From Pseudomonadota bacterium (lineage in GTDB: Bacteria; Myxococcota; Bradymonadia; UBA4248), in assembly GCA_017613855.1 (NCBI GenBank), contig JAGACY010000294.1, forward strand, positions 1-5,930: a stretch of DNA of 5,930 bases, given 5' to 3'. The notes beneath the pieces are model-generated. The model was not told where the DNA came from. It saw nothing but the letters and a program-made list of their open reading frames with translations, and did not search any database. This document shows, in pieces, positions 1 through 3,793 of this stretch (positions within the stretch are counted from its first letter, which is position 1; each line of letters starts with the position of its first letter). Position numbers and translations under genes: made by a program.

Positions 1-24
1 AGAGACGTGTCACGACACGTCTCT
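1..24. repeat. Perfect 11-bp palindrome, 2-base centre
   Basis: AGAGACGTGTC pairs with GACACGTCTCT around a 2-base centre (AC), so the unit can fold as a hairpin in either strand. It is followed by TAC, giving a 3' CTAC end, as is the next palindrome at 33-55. The left end coincides with the window edge, so the repeat may extend outside. No T run follows, so it is not a typical intrinsic terminator. It is best read as a dispersed extragenic palindrome; from general memory, similar GTAGAGACG...CGTCTCTAC palindromes occur in cyanobacterial and other genomes, but this was not checked. Confidence 0.7.
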
Positions 25-32
25 ACTTGCTT

Positions 33-55
33 GGGGCGACCAGAAGGGTCGCCCC
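33..55. repeat. Perfect 9-bp palindrome, 5-base loop
   Basis: GGGGCGACC (33-41) pairs with GGTCGCCCC (47-55) around AGAAG, and TAC follows, so like the palindrome at 1-24 it ends in CTAC. The stem is very GC-rich, but there is no T tract downstream. It is probably an extragenic palindromic repeat of the same class as its neighbour, with a different stem sequence. The string GTCGCCCCTA also appears inside the 84-bp repeat near 3660; the match is short and could be chance. Confidence 0.65.
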
Positions 56-66
56 TACGCTCGCTG

Positions 67-102
67 AACGCGGCTATTGCTTCGCAATACGCCGCGTTTT
101 TT
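67..102 (+). terminator. Hairpin with T6 tail, likely intrinsic terminator
   Basis: AACGCGGC (67-74) pairs with GCCGCGTT (91-98). TATTGC (75-80) pairs with GCAATA (84-89) around the loop TTC. C90 is unpaired. The stem totals 14 bp and runs into six T (97-102), the standard form of a Rho-independent terminator for transcription coming from the left, where the preceding gene lies outside the window. Read on the minus strand, the same hairpin has an unpaired G followed by TATTGC, the layout shared by the three hairpins that follow. It may therefore be a repeat family member that also serves as a terminator. Confidence 0.6.
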
Positions 103-126
103 GTGTATTCGTATGCAAACGATGAA

Positions 127-161
127 GCCGCTCGCGTATTGGCGTGCCAATAGCGAGCGGC
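127..161 (+). repeat. Bulged-G hairpin 2 of family (9 + 7 bp)
   Basis: The outer stem is GCCGCTCGC (127-135) with GCGAGCGGC (153-161). G136 is unpaired. The inner stem is TATTGGC (137-143) with GCCAATA (146-152), around GT. All 16 pairs are Watson-Crick. No T run follows, so termination is not supported. It shares the unpaired G plus TAT...ATA inner stem with the hairpins at 67-98, 165-201 and 209-233. Confidence 0.7.
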
Positions 162-164
162 AGG

Positions 165-201
165 GCGGCCGTATGGGCTGCAGCGCACGCCCATAGGCCG
201 C
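165..201 (+). repeat. Bulged-G hairpin 3 of family (6 + 7 bp)
   Basis: The outer stem is GCGGCC (165-170) with GGCCGC (196-201). G171 is unpaired. The inner stem is TATGGGC (172-178) with GCCCATA (189-195), and the loop is 10 bases; three more pairs (179-181 with 185-187) are possible inside the loop if C188 is bulged. It begins three bases after the previous hairpin. Stem sequences differ from the other copies but pairing is preserved, as expected when structure rather than sequence is conserved. Confidence 0.7.
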
Positions 202-208
202 AAACGCA

Positions 209-233
209 GGCCGTATGCGCTGGCGCATAGGTC
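209..233 (+). repeat. Bulged-G hairpin 4 of family (4 + 7 bp)
   Basis: The outer stem is GGCC (209-212) with GGTC (230-233), including one G-T wobble. G213 is unpaired. The inner stem is TATGCGC (214-220) with GCGCATA (223-229), around TG. This is the shortest and weakest outer stem of the four. It lies about 140 bases before the kinase start codon, so it could sit in the kinase leader if transcription starts upstream of it. Confidence 0.6.
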
Positions 234-275
234 ACGCCTTCATTTTAATACTCAGAAAAAACATACCCCAGAAAA

Positions 276-303
276 TTGCCAACACGCCCAGATGTGAGAC
301 AAT
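276..303 (+). promoter_or_regulatory. Weak sigma70-like promoter candidate for kinase gene
   Basis: TTGCCA (276-281) matches the -35 consensus at five of six bases, and GACAAT (298-303) matches the -10 consensus at four of six, with a 16-base spacer. It lies between the hairpin cluster and the kinase start, leaving a leader of roughly 65 bases. That leader contains a small hairpin, CACTC/GAGTG (341-353). Matches of this quality arise by chance, so this is only a candidate. Confidence 0.2.
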
Positions 304-365
304 CACCAAAGACGTCATGAGGACGCATCGTGATAACCAACACTCAAAGAGTGCAATACTCAATG

Positions 366-373
366 AAGGTGAG
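366..373 (+). promoter_or_regulatory. Ribosome binding site of kinase gene
   Basis: AAGG (366-369), continuing as GGTGAG, lies six bases before the ATG at 376, a good Shine-Dalgarno position. It supports that ATG as the kinase start, about 25 codons before the first kinase-domain residues. Confidence 0.5.
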
Positions 374-375
374 AT

Positions 376-1626
376 ATGGTGGCATCCAAGCATTTAGAAG
401 AACACGATCCGGCAGCAGATTTTCAGGCGGGACACGTTTTTGGTGAACGATTTCGGGTAGAACGGCTCATTGCGGCCGGTGGCATGGGTTTCGTTTATTT
501 GGCGACCGATTTGGAGCAGCAGCAGCTTGTGGCGCTCAAGATTATGCGTTCGTCGCTGCAGCGCGATCCCGTTGCCATTGAACGTTTTAAGCGTGAAGTG
601 CGCACCATTCGTCGTTTGATGCACCCCAACACCATCGAATTGATCGATTATGGCGTGACCGAAGACGGGTTTATGTTCCTGGTCATGGAATGGCTGCATG
701 GTAAAGATTTGCGCGAGATTATGCGCATCAAGAAGAAATTGTCGCCTATTACGGCGACGCGTGTGGCGCTGCAGGTTGCCTGGTCGCTGTCCGAAGCACA
801 CATGAAGGGCATTATTCATCGCGATCTCAAGCCCGAAAACATCTTCATTATGCATAACCCCGGTCCGCATCTGCGCATTAAAGTCGTTGATTTTGGGCTC
901 GCCAAGGTCGTGAGCGGTCCCGAGAGCGCCGAGCAGATTACGCGCGGCGGCGTCGTTTGCGGTACGCCCGAGTATATGAGCCCCGAACAGGCTAAGGGCG
1001 AAAAACTCGATGGCCGAAGCGATGTCTATGCTTTGGGTTGCGTGATGTATGCCATGCTCGAAGGCGATGCGCCATTCAGAGGCAAGAAAGCACTCGATGT
1101 GGCGATGATGCACATCAATAATCCGTTCCCGCCGATGAACGACAAAGTGCCTTCGATGCTCAAGGAAATCATTATGAAATGCGTCGAAAAGAAAGCTTCG
1201 GCGCGTTATCAGAATGTCAATGAACTGGCCAGTGCACTCGAAGCATTCCTCGATCCGATCGAATGCCGCCGCCGCGAAGCAGGCGATGCATGGACTGTGA
1301 GGACGTCGACACCGCCAACGGCTGAAGAATATGCGGCACAGATTGCCAATGCCAAAACACAGAAATTCGATGCCAGTATGGGCGCTGCCGCGGCTGCCGC
1401 TGCTGCAAACCAAATGTCACATCTGACGCCGTCTTCCCAGCGCGCCGTGCGCCGCGTTCGCTCAAGCCAGCTGGCCAGCGAGCGTTCGGCAAGAAAGCCA
1501 TTTAACAGCCAGTGCGTAAAACTCAAGACGACACCGACGCTGCAAAGCCATAATCGCGTTCCCAAAGCGCAGGATAATACCAAGAAAGATGGCTTCTTTA
1601 AGCGCTGCCTGGACAGAATTCTGTAA
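376..1626 (+). CDS. Hanks-type (PknB-like) serine/threonine protein kinase
   Basis: This 416-residue protein transfers phosphate from ATP to Ser/Thr on target proteins. The kinase domain spans about residues 26-292. Visible landmarks: ATP loop AAGGMGFVY (33-41, with Ala where the first Gly of GxGxxG is usual), catalytic lysine in VALKIM (K55), helix-C Glu in FKREV (E74), catalytic loop HRDLKPEN (148-155, D150), DFG (172-174), activation segment CGTPEYMSPEQ (195-205) and DVYALG (216-221). All catalytic residues are present, so it should be active. The tail (about 293-416) has an eight-alanine run (337-344) and is rich in Ser, Arg and Lys. I see no transmembrane helix, PASTA, TPR or other sensor domain, so it is probably cytosolic and takes its input through partners. 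Substrates are unknown and the neighbours give no clue. The stop is followed one base later by heptad repeats. Confidence 0.95.
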   Translation: MVASKHLEEHDPAADFQAGHVFGERFRVERLIAAGGMGFVYLATDLEQQQLVALKIMRSSLQRDPVAIERFKREVRTIRRLMHPNTIELIDYGVTEDGFMFLVMEWLHGKDLREIMRIKKKLSPITATRVALQVAWSLSEAHMKGIIHRDLKPENIFIMHNPGPHLRIKVVDFGLAKVVSGPESAEQITRGGVVCGTPEYMSPEQAKGEKLDGRSDVYALGCVMYAMLEGDAPFRGKKALDVAMMHINNPFPPMNDKVPSMLKEIIMKCVEKKASARYQNVNELASALEAFLDPIECRRREAGDAWTVRTSTPPTAEEYAAQIANAKTQKFDASMGAAAAAAAANQMSHLTPSSQRAVRRVRSSQLASERSARKPFNSQCVKLKTTPTLQSHNRVPKAQDNTKKDGFFKRCLDRIL

Positions 1627-1627
1627 T

Positions 1628-1760
1628 AATGCGCAATGCGCAATTGGCAATGATCAGGGCATCCTTTAGGTTATTCCTAAAGAATGGAGTTTCTCGAGCT
1701 TTAGAATTACACTTCTGTTTTGAATCCTAATTGCGAATTGCGAATTGCGAATTGCGAATT
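1628..1760. repeat. Intergenic heptad repeats in inverted arrangement
   Basis: The gap between the kinase gene and thiL is bounded by 7-bp repeats facing opposite ways. On the left are two AATGCGC units plus AATTG (1628-1646), starting one base after the kinase stop. On the right are four AATTGCG units plus AATT (1729-1760), ending four bases before the thiL ATG. Between them is about 80 bases with a small inverted repeat, CTTTAGG/CCTAAAG (1664-1682), and a stretch near 1655-1672 loosely resembling the centre of the 84-bp repeat at 3621-3789. It is probably another, more decayed member of that repeat family. No clear promoter or terminator is visible in it. Confidence 0.75.
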
Positions 1761-1764
1761 AAAA

Positions 1765-2760
1765 ATGTCACGCTGGACAGAAGAACAAGTCATTCAGGCG
1801 ATTCAGAAAATCTTCCCGCCCCGTGAGGATTTGGCACCTTGCGGGATTGGCGATGACTGTGCGGTTTTAAAGCCGGGGCTTGAGCTCATCACGACCGATG
1901 CTTCTGTCGAAGGTGTACATTTTGATTTGAGTTGGATGTCACTCGCCGATGCCGCTTATCGGTGCATGACGTCGAATGTGAGTGATGCTGCCGCGATGGG
2001 GGCGTATGCCGGACCTTTTACACTGGCACTCGGGCTGCGCGGGGAACTTGAATTTAATGAGATTTTAAGCGCTATTCAGGCAATCAGAGATTGCATACAG
2101 GAACATGGACTTTCGGATTGCTGGCTCATCGGCGGCGATGTTGTCCGAAGTCCGCAGGTCTTTTTTTCAATTACAATCTTGTCTCAAAAGTCGGCATGGC
2201 CTGTGGTTTTGCGAAGCGGTACAAAACCCGGGGATGTCATTCTGGCTTTGGGACGTTTAGGGATGTCGGCCGTAGGTTTGGAACTGTTTCGACGTGGTTT
2301 CGATAAAAAGTGCAGCAGTCAGAGTGCGTATGCGCCTTATTTGAAGGCATTTTGCAGACCTCATGCACTGACAAACCTCGGCCCCGACATTGCCCGTCAG
2401 CAACTTGTCCATGCCATGATGGATATTTCGGATGGCATTCGGACAGATCTTCCGCGTTTGATGAAACAAAGCCATTGTGGCGCGCGCGTGGATCTTGGGG
2501 GGCTGGTTCCCGATGGGGATTTGGTTCAGATTTGTAAAGAAATCAACATCGATCCGATAGATCAGATGCTCTGTGGTGGTGAAGATTTCGGACTGCTTCT
2601 GACGACATCCCCCCAAAATGTTGCAAAAATTCAAAAATACGCTTGCACCCATCAAGTACCATGTTATGAAATTGGAGTGTGCACCGACTCGAAAAATGTC
2701 GAATGGTTCGAACGGGGTGAACTATCGCAGCGTGTTGATGCAAGCTTTTCTCATTTTTGA
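1765..2760 (+). CDS. thiL: Thiamine-monophosphate kinase ThiL
   Basis: ThiL phosphorylates thiamine monophosphate with ATP to give thiamine diphosphate, the cofactor form, in the cytosol. From the ATG at 1765 the protein has 331 residues, close to the E. coli enzyme. Family motifs occur in order: GIGDDCAVL (27-35), TTDASVEGVHF (43-53), NVSDAAAMGA (71-80), IGGD (122-125), DISDGIRTDL (220-229) and GGEDFGLL (271-278); their aspartates are the Mg/ATP and substrate ligands of the AIR-synthase/ThiL fold. The usual Thr after STD and after GGD are Ala and Val here, mild departures. The frame is open upstream to a TTG at 1720, but those 15 residues are simply translated heptad repeat, so the ATG is preferred. 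No convincing Shine-Dalgarno precedes it, because the repeat occupies that position. A methyltransferase-like gene follows after 20 bases; no other thiamine gene is in view. Confidence 0.93.
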   Translation: MSRWTEEQVIQAIQKIFPPREDLAPCGIGDDCAVLKPGLELITTDASVEGVHFDLSWMSLADAAYRCMTSNVSDAAAMGAYAGPFTLALGLRGELEFNEILSAIQAIRDCIQEHGLSDCWLIGGDVVRSPQVFFSITILSQKSAWPVVLRSGTKPGDVILALGRLGMSAVGLELFRRGFDKKCSSQSAYAPYLKAFCRPHALTNLGPDIARQQLVHAMMDISDGIRTDLPRLMKQSHCGARVDLGGLVPDGDLVQICKEINIDPIDQMLCGGEDFGLLLTTSPQNVAKIQKYACTHQVPCYEIGVCTDSKNVEWFERGELSQRVDASFSHF

Positions 2761-2780
2761 CGATTGAACGACGGGATAAC

Positions 2781-3617
2781 ATGGACAAACAAGCGCAAAT
2801 GGCTGAGCGCGAAGCGCGGCAGCAAATTATAGATGCCAATTGGGTTGGTCCTGTATGGTCCCCTATGGTTGATGATCCGTTGCTCAATATGTGTTTGGAA
2901 TTGGGTGTGCCCAAATCTCCAATCATTTTGATGCCAGAACTCCGGTTCAAGTTTTTTTTAATGCGCTTGTTAGAGTTTTTTGAGCATCCAGGAAAAATCA
3001 TGGTCGTCGATGCGACCAATGCCCGATTTGAGATGCTAAGGGAGTGTGCACAAAGCGTAGGTGTAAACCTGTTTTTTTCGACACAAGATGTAGCTCAGCT
3101 CAATTATTCCGATAATATATTCCATCTCATTTTAACCGAAATCGGCATGAGTACGCTGGTTCGTTTAAATGACGTCTTATCGTCCTACTGGCGCGTACTC
3201 CGCCCCGGGGGACACATCGTCTGCTCGGTACCCATTCAAGGAACATTCCCGCAGTTTTTCGATATTTTCGATGAATGCCTATTCAAACTCAATCCCAATG
3301 CATCCCGAGCGCAAAAGGATTTGTTCGCGGATGTGATGTACCAGGATTCCGTAATAGAGTGCATTGAACAAAACGGCTTTGAGCTCAAAAATAAACAATT
3401 AGTAGAATTGGTCCTGAATTTCCAAACCGCAGAGCAGCTTCTTTTTTCATCTTTGGTTGAATCCCACTATCTTGGGTATTGCCTGAATATGTATGCTCCA
3501 GGCGTCGATTATAAATCGCTTTTGACCAACCTTGTGAGGGCTTTCCACCATTATTTCCAAGGTGAATCTGTATCCGTCCCTATGAGAATCGGCATTTTTT
3601 CAGCAGAAAAAATTTGA
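2781..3617 (+). CDS. Class I methyltransferase-like protein, SAM motif I not recognisable
   Basis: This 278-residue protein has the second half of a class I SAM-dependent methyltransferase (type 11-like) domain. VVDATNARFEML (75-86) resembles the strand-2 acidic segment, STQDV (100-104) the strand-3 acidic segment, NIFHLILTEIGM the strand-4 region, and RVLRPGGHIVCSVP (138-151) is a clear post-motif. The glycine-rich GxGxG loop expected about 20 residues before VVD is absent; that stretch reads LRFKFFLMRLLEFFEHPGK. It may bind SAM atypically or not at all. The C-terminal part (about 155-278) is unassigned. The substrate is unknown. The ATG at 2781 has only a weak GGGA four bases before it; a TTG at 2757 overlapping the thiL stop is the alternative and would add eight residues. 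The 20-base gap suggests co-transcription with thiL. The gene contains several long T runs. Confidence 0.75.
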   Translation: MDKQAQMAEREARQQIIDANWVGPVWSPMVDDPLLNMCLELGVPKSPIILMPELRFKFFLMRLLEFFEHPGKIMVVDATNARFEMLRECAQSVGVNLFFSTQDVAQLNYSDNIFHLILTEIGMSTLVRLNDVLSSYWRVLRPGGHIVCSVPIQGTFPQFFDIFDECLFKLNPNASRAQKDLFADVMYQDSVIECIEQNGFELKNKQLVELVLNFQTAEQLLFSSLVESHYLGYCLNMYAPGVDYKSLLTNLVRAFHHYFQGESVSVPMRIGIFSAEKI

Positions 3618-3620
3618 ATG

Positions 3621-3792
3621 ATTGCGAATTAAACAATTCCGCATTCCGAATTAATCTGAGTCGCCCCTAAGTTTTGCATCTCAATTGCGCATTGCGCATT
3701 GCGCATTGCGAATTAAAACAATTCCGCATTCCGCATTAATCAGAGCTGCCCTTTAGTTTTGCATCCCAATTGCGCATTGCGCATTGCGCATT
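3621..3792. repeat. Two tandem copies of an 84/85-bp unit with heptad runs
   Basis: Unit 1 (3621-3704) and unit 2 (3705-3789) align along their whole length with a handful of substitutions and single-base shifts, including one extra A in unit 2. Each has a TGCGAATT...AATTC(C)GCA hairpin with one extra C, then ATTCCG repeats, a spacer ending AGTTTTGCATC, then three ATTGCGC heptads (3684-3704 and 3769-3789). The array begins three bases after the stop of the methyltransferase-like gene and ends at 3792, one base short of the stop codon of the opposing gene, so it fills the convergent gap. The hairpins lack T tails, so a terminator role is possible but unsupported. Slippage between heptad runs is a likely origin for the duplication. 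Confidence 0.85.
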
Positions 3793-3793
3793 A

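Noticed and set aside
215..397. 60-codon plus-strand frame before the kinase
   Set aside because: It starts inside a hairpin of the repeat cluster, overlaps the kinase start, and has no recognisable features or ribosome binding site.
394..1413. 339-codon open frame antisense to the kinase gene
   Set aside because: It lies wholly within a kinase gene with full catalytic motifs, and its translation is rich in His, Arg and Cys with no domain. It is a mirror of the codon pattern of the real gene.
1664..1682. Hairpin CTTTAGG/CCTAAAG as a terminator for the kinase gene
   Set aside because: The stem is only 7 bp and AT-leaning, and no T tract follows on either strand, so it does not meet the form of an intrinsic terminator.
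3684..3789. Regular short repeats as a CRISPR array
   Set aside because: The repeats are 7-bp tandem units and an 84-bp duplication with no unique spacers of constant length, and no cas gene is present.
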